Assembly: GCF_025118155.1 (NCBI RefSeq)
Contig: NW_026251392.1
Location: 372,001-436,000 of the forward strand
Length of the DNA stretch: 64,000 nucleotides
Origin: Cokeromyces recurvatus
Taxonomy: Eukaryota > Mucoromycota > Mucoromycetes > Mucorales > Mucoraceae
Direction of reading: 5' to 3'
Shown here: piece after piece, positions 25,698-36,600 of the stretch
How positions within the stretch are numbered: position 1 is the stretch's first letter
Layout: each line of letters opens with the position of its first letter
Position numbers and translations under genes: made by a program
The notes under the pieces: generated by a model
The model's input: the letters and a program-made list of their open reading frames with translations, nothing else
Told to the model about the DNA's origin: nothing
Databases searched by the model: none

Positions 25698-27830
25698 TTA
25701 TTTTAAATGGACTTTGTTGTCGTTCTGCTGCTTCATTATTTCATCTCTTCGCTTAATTTTAATACGAACACTATTTTTTGCTACTGTGAGAGTAACAAAC
25801 GAACGACGATCTTGTGCATCTTTTATCTCTTGTTCAATGGGTGCAATTTCAAAATATTTCAATAAACTGGCTAAAGCCATACGCATTTCTTGAAGGGCAA
25901 AGTTTTTACCAATACAATTCCTTGATCTATTTATGTATATATATATATAAAAGGGGATTTTTTTTTAATAAAATAAAGATTCTAAAGAGAGAGAAAAAAG
26001 AGATGACTTACCCTGCGCTGAAAGGGAAAAAGGCTTCTAAATCATTTAATTCTATCTGGTCTTTTTCAATCCATCTTTCAGGTTTAAATTCATAAGGATT
26101 TGGCCAATATTTATTATCTGTTTGAACATGATACAGATTACAGAGGACAATGATCTTTGATATATAATCAATCAATTATTCTTTCTTTCTTTCTTTCTTT
26201 CTTTTTCTTTTTCTTTTTTTTTTTCATCGTTCTTATATCGTTTATACTTACGTCTTTAGGTAAAATCAAATGACCTAATACTGTAGGTTTATGTGTAATT
26301 CGAGGAAGTGAACCAGCAGCAACAGCATCCAAACGTAAAGTTTCATTAATGACAGCATTTAAATAAGGAAGATGTTTAAGTTGTTCATGATAGAAAACGA
26401 CTTGACCTTCTTCCATTTCAATGCTATCAATTTCTTTATATAGTTTTTTTAATTTATTAGGATTTTGTAAAAGCTCAATGATGGCAAAACCAATTGAATT
26501 ACTAGTCGTTTCTGAGCCAGCGATTAAAAACAAAACTGTTTCTGCCATAATAGCATCAGGGGTCAATCTATCATTTTCATTCTCTGCTTGTTGAGAATTG
26601 ATAAGGAATTGAAGGATATCCTTACGTCCCTCTTTATCACTATTTAAGCGATGATTAATAATACCTGTTAAAAACTAGATTTTATAATAGTAAGTTAATA
26701 ATTACATGTGTAATTCCAAAATAAAATAAAATAAAATAAAATAAAATAGAATAAAATCTTTTTTTTTTTTTTTTTTTTTAATACCTCGGTCAGTTTTGGA
26801 TTTATCATTCTTGACTTTTTTAAAAAGAGTTTAGAAAGAAGAGGATACATAACTGAAATAGCGCTTAATTTCATTTCTTCAACTATAGCAGCAGGAACAA
26901 AATGACTATTGTTTTCAATCATATTAAAGGATTCACCAAAGGCAGTTTCACCAATCACATCAAGGGCAAGACATTGAACTAAGCTCCAAATATCGATTAT
27001 TCCATAGTTATCTTTGTCATGTTCTTTATCAATTTCTTCATTTATTCTATTAATCAAAGAATGTGTCACAGAGATCATAAAGGGTTCAAGGGAGTTGAGA
27101 TATCTAATTGAAAATGCAGGAGACACAATCTTTCTCTAATATCAAAAAAGTTTTAATGTCAAAGTTAATAAATTAATAAATAAATAAATACGCTTTACTC
27201 TTTGCTTATGCCAAACTGGATCTGTTGAGCTAAAGAGTGAATGCTTTCCATTGCCTAATCAAAAAAAAAAAGGTTTATTTATTTAAATTTTATTCAAGTC
27301 AAGTTATTACCTTCAAGGATTTTATAAATTGGACCTTTAGGAAGATCATCAGAAACAAGAACTTGTTTAAGTAAGTCTTTATTTGCAATACTGATTGTGT
27401 TGGGGCCAATACGAACCATATCACCATATTTATCATGAAGGGATAAAAATGTTTTATATCTAATAATAATAAAAAGGAATTTATCATTAGTCTATATCTT
27501 TGTATAATTCAACTACTTTACAATGTTCCACTGGGTCTATCATATAAAAACTTTGGCATATATAAAAATCGTGTATAAAAAGGTCCAGGAACTCTACTCA
27601 GTGGACCGAAAAATGCCACATATAGTTTCTAATGTTCAAATAGAATAAGTTTCGATATTTTTGTGTAGAAAGGGGGGATGATTTTTTCTTACATCAGCAA
27701 TCACATAAGTTGCTATTGAAATAGCAGTTATTTTTCCTATTTTTTCCAAATTAGATCTATCAGAGACATACTCTATTGCCTTATGAGATATTTGTTCAAT
27801 TTGCTGTAATATAGGCTTGTCAAAATCCAT
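25698..27830 (-). CDS. Cytochrome P450 monooxygenase 3, tandem paralogue of P450 2
   Basis: Eight exons, minus strand, about 520 residues. Landmarks mirror P450 2: YVAFFGPLSRVPGP, YGDMVRIGP, the I-helix LIAGSETTSNSIGF, INETLRLDAV, PERW, and FFPFSAG/SRNCIGKNFA with the intron at the same place in the haem loop. The N-terminus is shorter and has a weak hydrophobic anchor (ITAISIATYVIA). The C-terminus ends in a Lys/Arg-rich tail. The conserved exon plan shows that the duplication copied genomic DNA. Role unknown; secondary metabolism or xenobiotic oxidation are both possible. Confidence 0.88.
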
Positions 27831-28644
27831 GATAGGTTATAGTTTAAATAAACAAAACTAATAAAGAACATTAAACGAGCTTTTAATATTTCTTTAAATA
27901 ATAATGAAAAAAAAAAAAAAAAAAAAAAAAAAAACTTAGTCACTCTTTCAACTTACTTGTTATGGACAATAACAGATTAGATAATAAATTACTTTCCCGC
28001 ATTAGTACCTCCATTATTATTAGTAGCCTACCTTTTCTCCTACCTACTTTGCCTCCAGTACACTAAAGAACAATGGAATTTTTTTTTTAACTTTGTTATT
28101 ACGTAATTTTATTCCTTGTAATAGCGTAGTAGAATTATTTCCAATTATGAAATATGAACGAATTTACAACAGTGTTTGTATGATATTAGATTGTACTACA
28201 AAAAATTATATAGTAATAGAAGGAGGAGGAGAAAGTTCCTATACCCCTTTTACTAAGCCAATTTACTCATACAAATAAATAGGAGTCAACAAGTATGACT
28301 CGAATTTTATATAAAGCTAAAGAAAAAAAAAACGATATACAATCGAGTATGAATTATCTTTCTTTTGCTTCCACTACTGCTATTACTACTACTACTGCTG
28401 CTACTACTACTACTTTTATATAAATATAGATCTAAAAGACTCTTTCTATTTTGACGAAAGCACGTTATACAAACTGCGCCTCAAAATTGTTAATTATATA
28501 CAAGTTGTGCATGTGTCAAAATGGTGTATATGTATCATAGCCACTTTAACATGAGTACAAGAAGAGAAATGAATAATAAAAATAAAAAAGTTGTACGAGT
28601 AGATCTCTTTCTTTCTTTTATTTTTTACTTTATTCATAAAAATA
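27831..28644. other. AT-rich divergent intergenic region
   Basis: No gene seen. Contains an A29-type homopolymer near 27907-27934 and a trinucleotide CTA/CTG-type stretch near 28375-28412. Two short open frames here show no coding character. Confidence 0.55.
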
Positions 28645-30270
28645 ATGCAATTAAGAGAGAATCCTATATTTAAATCAAAGGAATCGATATTGACTATTTG
28701 TCTTGTCACATTTGAAGCCATAGTGATCTCTATTCTAGAAGGAATCGTTATTATGAATCATCTTGGTTTAGTTCAGAATTGTGATACTGATTCTATTGGA
28801 GAAGGTTAGAAGGAGGATTAGATATGGATAGCCTAGAGAATTAATTAACTAAAATTCCAGACATATAGGTGTAAGCGAATCAGATTTAATTTACCATTCA
28901 CTCTTTATTATCTCTCAACTATTCCAAGTTATTTTATGTATTGACGCCTTATATCAAAGAAATACAGGTAAACATCTTTCTTCTTTTTTGTTTTATTCAT
29001 TTTTTCAAGACTTGACAGTTACATTCTCTTTGACAGCTCAATTATGTGCATTGATTACTTTTGGACTTTTAGTAGTAGGTAAAGTAATCTATTTAATGAT
29101 TTCATCTTTCAAACTAATGATAATAATAATATGTTAGTGTAAAACAAGTTAAAATTATATAGTATACAACAACAGCAATAATCATAATGCTAATAATAAC
29201 AATAATAAATAGATACGCAGGTATTCAACTTCAACAACATGTTATATTAGAAAACGCTGTCTGGTAAAGTAGACTCATTTTACAGTTAAACTACAAACAC
29301 TAATCTTGTTGAATATTATTATAATAGTGGAAATGAAGACTTTTGGAAACCGATAGAATCACGTTGGGAGGATAGTCTAAGTGGAATGAATCTGGCTAAA
29401 GTCTTTTATCGTAATTCAATGAGACCTATTGAATATACAATTATCGCTTTGATTCCCGTCTTTTTTGTTTTATTAGCTATTTTAGGTTGGAGACTTCGTA
29501 AGCAATTCGCTTGGGACAATTATAGAAACTTTTCTGCAGATATAAGGTAAAGTAAAAAGAAAAAAAAAGGATATCAATAAATAAGCGAGCAAGCAAGCTA
29601 GCAAGCAAACTAGCAAGCAAGCAAGCAAGCAAACAAGCTAACAAACAAACAAACATACTCATCATTTCTACTATTCTATATTAGAATTCGAAATGCTTTA
29701 ATCACAACTAGTTTACTCTTAACTTTGCTTAAACTTGATTTCTTCTTTGTCTTTTCATTTGCAGCACAACTCATTCCATCTCAAAGATTAAAATATCATG
29801 ATACAGTCACTGAAACAGTCCTTGTCTTCCTCTTTGGTGGAATTGGATTATCATTAGCACTTTTAGCAGTTTATAAAGAAAATAAATTGGCCATGTTGAC
29901 ATTTATTGGTGGTGGTATTCTGGCTATTGTCTATTTTATCTATCGTTTAGCTGTTATCGCCAGAAAGCCCGCATTTGACAGTTATGATCCTTATCTTCAT
30001 ACACGTCAATTCTTGATATTTACTACTGTTATTGCTGCATTCTTAATTCTATTGACAGTTGTAGTAGCTATAAAATGTTTTTGGAATGTTAAAAACGGTC
30101 TTTATCTATTTAAAGATGACTCTGTTCATAAGAAGAAGAACAATAATCCAGTTACAATTGATCATGATAGTAGTTTAGAAGAAGAGGATGAAAGAGGTGC
30201 AGCAAATAAAACTTTATTACAACAAGCAAATAATAATAAAAATGAGACTACGATGTGGTCAATTGAATAA
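28645..30270 (+). CDS. Multi-spanning membrane protein, UPF0658 (Golgi) family
   Basis: Six exons (28645-28804, 28869-28967, 29037-29078, 29221-29263, about 29330-29546, 29685-30270). About seven hydrophobic segments are seen, starting with [17 protein letters not shown] in exon 1. The centre carries [22 protein letters not shown] and [19 protein letters not shown], which I recognise from fungal UPF0658 Golgi membrane proteins. The C-terminal tail is hydrophilic and Asn/Glu-rich. No biochemical function is known for the family. The intron between exons 5 and 6 contains an AAGC microsatellite. Confidence 0.78.
29584..29655 (+). repeat. AAGC/AAAC microsatellite in an intron
   Basis: Tandem AAGC units with AAAC and TAGC variants fill the intron before the last exon of the UPF0658-like gene. 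Confidence 0.85.
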
Positions 30271-30627
30271 AAAATAAGTTTATTTTTTTTTTTTTTTGTT
30301 AAATTTGGTTCAACCAATCATAATTTTTAATAAAAGGAAACAAAACGTGTCATCAAATCAAACCAATCAAAAATATAGATCATGCTACAACTTACGACTA
30401 CGATTACTACTATTGCTGTTACTATTACTATTACTACTACTACTACTACTATATAAGACAGTAATTGTTGATAAAGATATTTAGAATTACATCTATCTAT
30501 CTATATAAATTCCCCTCCTTTTTTCTTTTCTTTTTCTTTTTCTTTTTCTTTTTTCTTTTTACTTTTTAACTTTTACTTTTTACTTTTTTTTTACTTTTTC
30601 TTATTTATATATATATATATATTATCA
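30271..30627. other. Intergenic with CTA and CTTTTT microsatellites
   Basis: A CTA/ACT trinucleotide tract (about 30395-30450) and a long pyrimidine tract (30515-30600) directly precede the bZIP start codon; the latter is a plausible promoter element of this AT-rich genome. No gene seen. Confidence 0.5.
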
Positions 30628-31314
30628 ATGTCTGTAAAACAAAAGAACGATACTAGTACGAATAACTGGTATGGATTGGATTCAAATAAAAGAATAAATC
30701 ATTGGCTTCCTAAAGATGATTTATTAAAGAATCCATCTTCTTCTACGACTTTAATGCATTCAACTTCTAATAATAATAAATGTTCATTAAAGCATATTTT
30801 GATAAATACGATGGAAGAAGAAGAAAAGAAGGACTTGTTATTAGAGAGCATAAATGCTACGGATACAAAAGAAAATTGTATAAACAAGCAAGGACAATCA
30901 TTATTACGATTATATGCTTTAATCCAATCTATTCAGCAAAAGAACAAAAATAAAGATGATGAAAACTACACAAATAGCATCATGAATAATACGAATCATC
31001 TGACCATGTTAAAGATGAATCAAAAGAATGAGTCGCTTTCTACAACAGCCTCTCCTCTTCGTATCATTCTTAAGAGACAACGTAATACAGATGCTGCTCG
31101 TAGATCTCGATTAAGGAAAGCGATTAAAATGGAAACGTTAGAGGAAAAGGTAAAGTCATTAAAGACACTGAATCAAGAATTAAAAGTACAAGCTGCAGTA
31201 TTAGAAACTGAAATAAATCATGCCAAAGTAAAAGAAGAACAAAACAGACAAAGAATAGTAGATTTGGAAGCTCAATTGACTATTGTACACCAACATTTAA
31301 TCAAAGAAAACTAA
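30628..31314 (+). CDS. bZIP transcription factor, Gcn4-like
   Basis: Single exon, 228 residues. The C-terminal third is a basic-leucine zipper: basic region KRQRNTDAARRSRLRKAIK with the invariant N-x-x-A-A-x-x-S-R, followed by heptads with leucines in LEEKVKSL, LNQELKV and AAVLETEI. The basic region form is that of Gcn4/Cpc1, which activates amino acid biosynthesis. The N-terminal part is Asn/Ser/Lys-rich with no recognisable domain; an upstream-ORF leader as in GCN4 was not established. The name is held back because several fungal bZIPs share this basic region. Confidence 0.85.
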   Translation: MSVKQKNDTSTNNWYGLDSNKRINHWLPKDDLLKNPSSSTTLMHSTSNNNKCSLKHILINTMEEEEKKDLLLESINATDTKENCINKQGQSLLRLYALIQSIQQKNKNKDDENYTNSIMNNTNHLTMLKMNQKNESLSTTASPLRIILKRQRNTDAARRSRLRKAIKMETLEEKVKSLKTLNQELKVQAAVLETEINHAKVKEEQNRQRIVDLEAQLTIVHQHLIKEN

Positions 31315-32081
31315 TTTATTTGCTTAATAAATCTATTTTCTTTTTTTTATATATATATATACCTTTAGCTTAATTTTCCTTTAAAGACGTGTCCATCCTA
31401 ACCCAATTTATTTACTTTATTTTAAAAGCTATTAAAATGAATTGTAGAGCGATTATTGTTTCCATCTTATTTCTCTATTAATACCTCGTTTTCAAAAAGA
31501 CTAATCAAAGTAGACTGACTAACTGTAATAATATGAAAGTCATAGATTAATCATTCTTCCTTATCCAAACGCTTTTTCCTTGCTATTTCTTTCTTTCTTT
31601 CCATCACTCATCCAGCAAGCTTCAAAAAAAAAAAAAAAAAAAAAAAAAGTACATCAACATATAATTTATGGCTAAAATATACAAAGAGTAGTAGTTAAAG
31701 ATATCTGTTGTCATAGATTGGCTCCCGCCCCCCCACACACACTCACACTAATAATCGCATAACATAGACTACTAGTTTAATCTAAATATACTTATATGTA
31801 TTATACATTCACAGCAGTAGCTAAATAAGATCCATTGTGCATGTACAAATATCATTCACTCAACGTACTGCTACTATTAGAAAAAAAAAAAAAAGTCTTG
31901 TGTAACGCTCTTTTAAAATATATTCAATTGAGTTTGAAATGAATGACGTGTACTTGAAGGCGGGAACGTAAGCCTTTACTTGAAGCTAATATAGACATTG
32001 GAAATTGACTTTTTTTTTTTTTTTTTCTTCTTCTTCTTCTTCTTCTTATACAAGTATCCATAAATCAGTTTAATATAAATC
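31315..32081. other. Intergenic, no gene seen
   Basis: AT-rich, with an A24-type run near 31625-31648, a CACACA patch and a CTT tract at about 32025-32048 just upstream of RPN5. Confidence 0.55.
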
Positions 32082-33868
32082 ATGTCAGACGGAAAATTAG
32101 AAAAGATGGACAAAGACTTTAGTCCTCAAGTTGATGTTCTTTTACCTGAAACCGAGGCTTTGACCAAGGTATAAACCAAAGAAAGAAAGGAGTATTCTCT
32201 AACGCGTTTATTAATAATAATAAAAAAATTCTTTTAATTCTTGGATCGATTATAGCAAGGCAAAATCAATGAAGCTTTAGAAAAATTATTATCTCTTGAA
32301 AAGCAAGCTAGAAATGTAAACTAGTATAATTATTGTTACATTGACATTATTTTCTCATTTGTACGTTTTTTTTTTTCGAATTAGGCTGCTGATCAAGCAT
32401 CAACAGGTCGTATTCTTACTCAAGTTGTTAAATTATGTTTTGAAGTTAAGGATTGGAAGCTTTTAAATGAACAAATTGTTTTATTGTCAAAAAAACATGG
32501 ACAATTGAAGGCTGTGAGTATATATGAGAATTTTACAATGTTCATTTTATTTATAATTTTTTTTTCCCTTTTGTAAATGGTTATTAGGCTACTTCCAAAA
32601 TGGTCCAACAAGCCATGAGTTATCTTGATTTAACACCTGATATGGACACTAAGCTTGAATTAATTGATACACTTCGTACTGTTACTGATGGAAAGGTAAA
32701 AAGAAAAAAAAAAGAGAGAGAGGCTTATTTTATATTTGTCCTTTAAAAGTAATCCCTTCAAAAAAAAAATAGATTTATGTTGAAGTTGAAAGAGCACGTA
32801 TTACTCGTCTTTTATCCAAGATTCGTGAAGATGAAGGCAAGATAGCGGAAGCTGCTGATATTCTTCAAGAGCTTCAAGTTGAAACATTTGGTTCTATGGA
32901 TAAACGTGAAAAAGTCGACTTTATTTTAGAGCAAATGCGATTGTGTTTAGCTAAATCAGATTATATTAGAACACAAATTATTTCTAAAAAGATTAATGCA
33001 AGATTTTTCCAAGATAAAGAAAATGAAGTAAGTCTGATTAGTAGAGAAAAGAAGAAGAAAAAGTATTCATTTTATTTATTAAACAAAAAAAAAAAGGATC
33101 TTAAACTTAGATATTATAACTTGATGATTCAGCATGCTTTACATGAAGAACAGTATTTGAATATTCACAAGTTTTACAAACAAATATACGATTCAGAATC
33201 AATTCAAGCAGATGAAAAGAAATGGAAAGAAGCGCTTCAAAATGCAGTCTTGTTTGTTATATTAGCACCTTATGATAATGAACAATCTGATTTACTTTAT
33301 AGAATGTATGAAGATCCTAAATTGGCACAGATGAGTGAATATCAAGAAATCGCTAAACGTTTTGTTACAGTTGAATTGATGCGTTGGACTGAGATTGAAA
33401 AGAGTTATGGTCATTTATTGAGTCAATCCACTGCTTTTAATAAATCGACTGAAGAAGGACAAAAGAGATGGAAGGAACTTCATGATCGTGTAGTTGAACA
33501 TAATATTCGAGTTATTGCTAAATATTATACACGTGTTACAACAAAGAGATTAACTCAATTATTAGACTTGAGTGAAAAAGATACCGAAGAATGTTTATCT
33601 AAATTGGTTGTTTCAAAGACGATTTATGCTCGTATTGACCGTTCTGCTGGAATCATCAATTTTCAAACTAAAAAAGATGCTAATGAAATCTTGAATAATT
33701 GGTCTAATGACATTAATTCTTTATTGAATTTAATTGAAAAAACGTGTCATTTAATTTCTAAAGAAGTAAGAATTGAAGAAGAAAAAAAAAAAAAGGAGAA
33801 TAGAATAGTAACTGACTCGTTTATTTATTTATTAGGAAATGGTACATAGCATAGCAAAGGTTAAATAA
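32082..33868 (+). CDS. RPN5: 26S proteasome regulatory subunit Rpn5 (PSMD12)
   Basis: Seven exons (32082-32168, 32256-32315, 32385-32513, 32588-32695, 32773-33027, 33097-33765, 33836-33868) give 446 residues, the size of yeast Rpn5. Helical repeats of the PCI class are followed by the winged-helix half: [45 protein letters not shown] and NFQ. Upstream, [16 protein letters not shown] and [16 protein letters not shown] are typical of Rpn5. The protein is a lid subunit and, in fungi, is shared with the COP9 signalosome. The intron at 33028-33096 is 69 nt and has no in-frame stop, see findings. Confidence 0.95.
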
Positions 33869-34383
33869 ATAAGTTTGCTAATAAATGGAATTTTCGGTTT
33901 TTTTTTTTCTTTTTTTTTTGACATGAAATGATTATAAAATGGATACGTCTTTATTTCGTAAAGAATAATAAACTTTCTTTTAGAGTAAAGATGATGACAT
34001 TAAATAGAAAAAATATCTATTTGATTACTGTTGTTACTAATACAAGGATTTGTTGTTTATGCTCATAAACAAAAGTATCATTTTTATTCGATTTCTATTT
34101 AGATGTATATCCAAGCAGGAAAAAGGGAAAAAGGAAAAAGGGAAAAAGAGAAAAGAGAAAAAGGAAAAGGAAAAAGAAAAAGGGAAATAATAAAAAAAAG
34201 AAAGAAACAGGGGTATGTGTTAAATAACAGTGAAAATAATATGCAATAAAATTGTTTAAATTGCTTTTATTTATTATTTTATTTTATTTTATTTTATTTT
34301 ACTTTACTTTTTTTTTTTATTTTATCATATAATTTATCCTACTTATAAATAAAAATAAATTCATATACTTTTTTAAAAAAAAA
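33869..34383. other. Intergenic with purine tract
   Basis: A GGGAAAAA/GGAAAAA-type purine repeat occupies about 34118-34207 and a TTTTA repeat about 34273-34325. No gene seen. Confidence 0.6.
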
Positions 34384-35072
34384 ATGATATCAGGTTATGA
34401 TCGTGGCTTCTTTACATTTTCAATTCGTTTCTTTTTCTTACAAATTTTACGGTTTATTATGCGGGATTGGCTTGCTCTTCCTTTAGCTTCTACTAGTGGT
34501 AGAAAGCAGACTATTGTCAACTCCAATAATAAGGAAATCCCGAGTGAAGATGATGAAAGCCTAAAGAAGGTAGTTACGAAAGAAGACGTTGATAATAAAG
34601 AAGAGTTGATGACTACGGATGAAATGAAAAATAACGAGGCATCGGATATGATATCAGCACGTAGTCATTCTTTATCCAATGATTCAACATCTGTGACTAC
34701 TACTGCTGATCATGTATCAACGGAAATGACAACAGTAAATAATAGAAATGATATTTGTTATATACATATATTCTCATGTATTATATACTATTAGATTTAT
34801 TGGAATCATGGTGGTAAAAAAGTTCAAATCACTGGCGAATTTGATAATTGGACAGGTAAGATTTCATGTTACTTGAAGAAAGTTGAACTTACAGAGATAG
34901 AATAGGATCTATGGAAATGGTACAGGATGATAAAGACCCGAATCGTTTTGTCATTCATATTCCATTGGAGTTAGATAAAGAAATTGAATATAAATTTATA
35001 GTGGATGGAGAATGGAGATATGCCTATGAGTTACCTCATCGTAGAGATTGGCGCAAGTATATGAGCAAATAG
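34384..35072 (+). CDS. AMPK-beta-type glycogen-binding (CBM48) domain protein
   Basis: Three exons, 34384-34734, 34795-34855 and 34906-35072, 192 residues. The C-terminal 75 residues form the carbohydrate-binding E-set: IYWNHGGKKVQITGEFDNWTG, split across exons, then FVIHIPLE, EYKFIVDGEWRY. Trp residues of the starch/glycogen site are kept. The N-terminal half is acidic, Ser/Thr/Asp-rich and probably disordered; the true start could be the internal Met before RDWLALPL. It resembles Mdg1/Crp1-type fungal proteins rather than a full AMPK beta subunit, because the Snf1-complex ASC domain is absent. Confidence 0.78.
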
Positions 35073-35156
35073 TATAAAAAAAAACACGCACACATAAAGA
35101 TTAATATCATAAATAATAGGTGGAAATATAAATAATGTGATTTATAAAAAGAAGGT

Positions 35157-35651
35157 TCAACCAATAGAATAAATGATGACGAATAAAATGATAAATAGGA
35201 TTAAAATGATACTAAATCCTATAGACATCATTCTATTTAATTTCTGCCATCTATCAGCCATTTTCCCTCCCCTTTCTTTTACTCTCCTTGGCCAAAATGA
35301 TCCAATCCACCAAAAAGGTGGAAAGATAAATCCAAATAAAAACAATAAAGAACAAATAGAATAAAACCCATCATTTGAAAATAGCCACCAAACGGGTGTA
35401 TTTTCTTCTTGTTCCATCATAACAGAAGGTGGTGATTGATTTATAACTACACCTTTTTTATTATTATGAGTAGTAGTAGCTGTTGTCACTGGTATTTCTG
35501 TTGATAATTTATTGACTAATTGTTCTGTTATTAAATGCAAAGGCCATTTTGTTGTTGGTGGTGGCAATGATGATACGTGATTATGAATCATATAAAGTAG
35601 TAGTAAGAAACAAAAGGAAAAAAGAAGGAAAAAGAAGCAAAAAAGAAGCAA
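35157..35651 (-). CDS. Small membrane protein, unrecognised
   Basis: Single exon on the minus strand, up to 164 residues; the start could be the second Met (MIHNHVSS), as the first 20 residues are a Phe/Leu run encoded by a purine/pyrimidine repeat. Two membrane segments are visible in the C-terminal half: FYSICSLLFLFGFIFPPFWWIGSF and MSIGFSIILILFIILFVIIY (partly shown), joined by a basic loop with a WQKLNRM motif. The PPFWWIGSFWP pattern reminds me of uncharacterised fungal proteins. It is convergent with the CBM48 gene. Function unknown. Confidence 0.6.
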   Translation of the reverse strand: MLLFCFFFLLFSFCFLLLLYMIHNHVSSLPPPTTKWPLHLITEQLVNKLSTEIPVTTATTTHNNKKGVVINQSPPSVMMEQEENTPVWWLFSNDGFYSICSLLFLFGFIFPPFWWIGSFWPRRVKERGGKMADRWQKLNRMMSIGFSIILILFIILFVIIYSIG

Positions 35652-35738
35652 AAAAAAGAAGCAAAAAAAAGAAGCAAAAACAAATAAATAAACACAAGCC
35701 TTTATTTTACATGTGCTCTTTATTGTATCACGGGCTTT

Positions 35739-36358
35739 TTAATGTTTTCCACAACATCCATTCTTCTTTTGACGGTTGATATTTTTTGTTTTCTTGATTG
35801 AATCATTATCGCCCAATTCTGTATCTTTTGTAATCCTTAATTCTATGGTGAAATCTTATTTAGTTTTCTCAGCTCTATTTTTTAAACAAGAAAAATTAAA
35901 CTTACTAAATACATTATTTCCTTCTGACACGCTTTGAATAACATTCTTTTTAATAATGTTTCTACTTGTTTTGCTAGTTGTAATTTCTAAGATATAAAAA
36001 ATAATTCTTATCTATTTCATAGCATTTTTTTTTTTTTTTTTTTTTTTTTTTACCTCTTCAAGAATATCAATATTTGTTTCATTTTTATACTGCATAAATC
36101 GATTATAGGTTTCTCTTCTAGCAGCTAGTATATTAAAGAAATATATATCATTTATTCAATAATTATAAATATTTATACTTTTTTTTTTTTTACCAACCAT
36201 CAATTGCCCTTATATCAGCTATATTATAGTCATTCATTAATCAGTTCCATAAATAAATAGATAAAAAGTTGACACTTACTATCAAAAACTTGTCTTTGTG
36301 TTCTAAGTAAGCTACGATATGCTTGTATAACTGCTTGTTTCGATGGTGCCATGGACAT
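35739..36358 (-). CDS. MZM1: LYR-motif complex III assembly factor Mzm1 (LYRM7-like)
   Basis: Five exons on the minus strand. Exon 1 opens MSMAPSKQAVIQAYRSLLR with the LYR-type motif (YRSLLR). Later exons read AARRETYNRFMQYKN, KLQLAKQVETLL, NVIQ and LRITKDTELGDND, the order of Mzm1, a matrix chaperone for the Rieske protein of cytochrome bc1. Two oddities: the second intron must use a gttggt donor to keep frame, and exon 4 needs one more base in the T5 run (35947-35951 on the plus strand) to pass from VETLL to NVIQSVSEG and meet the phase of the last exon. Either a real lesion or a homopolymer error. Confidence 0.78.
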
Positions 36359-36541
36359 TGTAAGATTCATCAATATTAAAAAAAAAAAATAGAACAGCCA
36401 GGTTGTCCCAGTATCTTTCCTTTTAAGCAGTAAAAAATGTGGAGGATTGTGACTCTTTATTACATAATTATTCAATTAGAATCATGAAAAAAAAAAATAA
36501 AAACTAGATACAGCATACCTGTAAATATCTAAATCTCTTTA

Positions 36542-36600
36542 ACAAGAGAAACCGTGTACGAGACGGCGATATAAAAAAACAAGACCTATTGTTCTCTTGT
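36542..36600 (-). other. Stem-loop spanning the stop codon of Fanzor copy 2
   Basis: A 9-bp perfect inverted repeat, ACAAGAGAA (36542-36550) and TTCTCTTGT (36592-36600), encloses the minus-strand stop codon at 36588-36586. Inside it, CCGT (36552-36555) and ACGG (36563-36566) can form a second short stem. In TnpB elements the guide RNA scaffold overlaps the 3' end of the nuclease gene, so this is a candidate piece of such an RNA. That role is inference. Confidence 0.4.

Noticed and set aside
28093..28278. 61-codon frame upstream of the UPF0658-like gene
   Set aside because: No homology seen, no splice signals, sequence composition is that of the spacer.
29584..29655. AAGC repeat as a CRISPR-like or telomeric array
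   Set aside because: A plain tetranucleotide microsatellite within an intron, without spacers.
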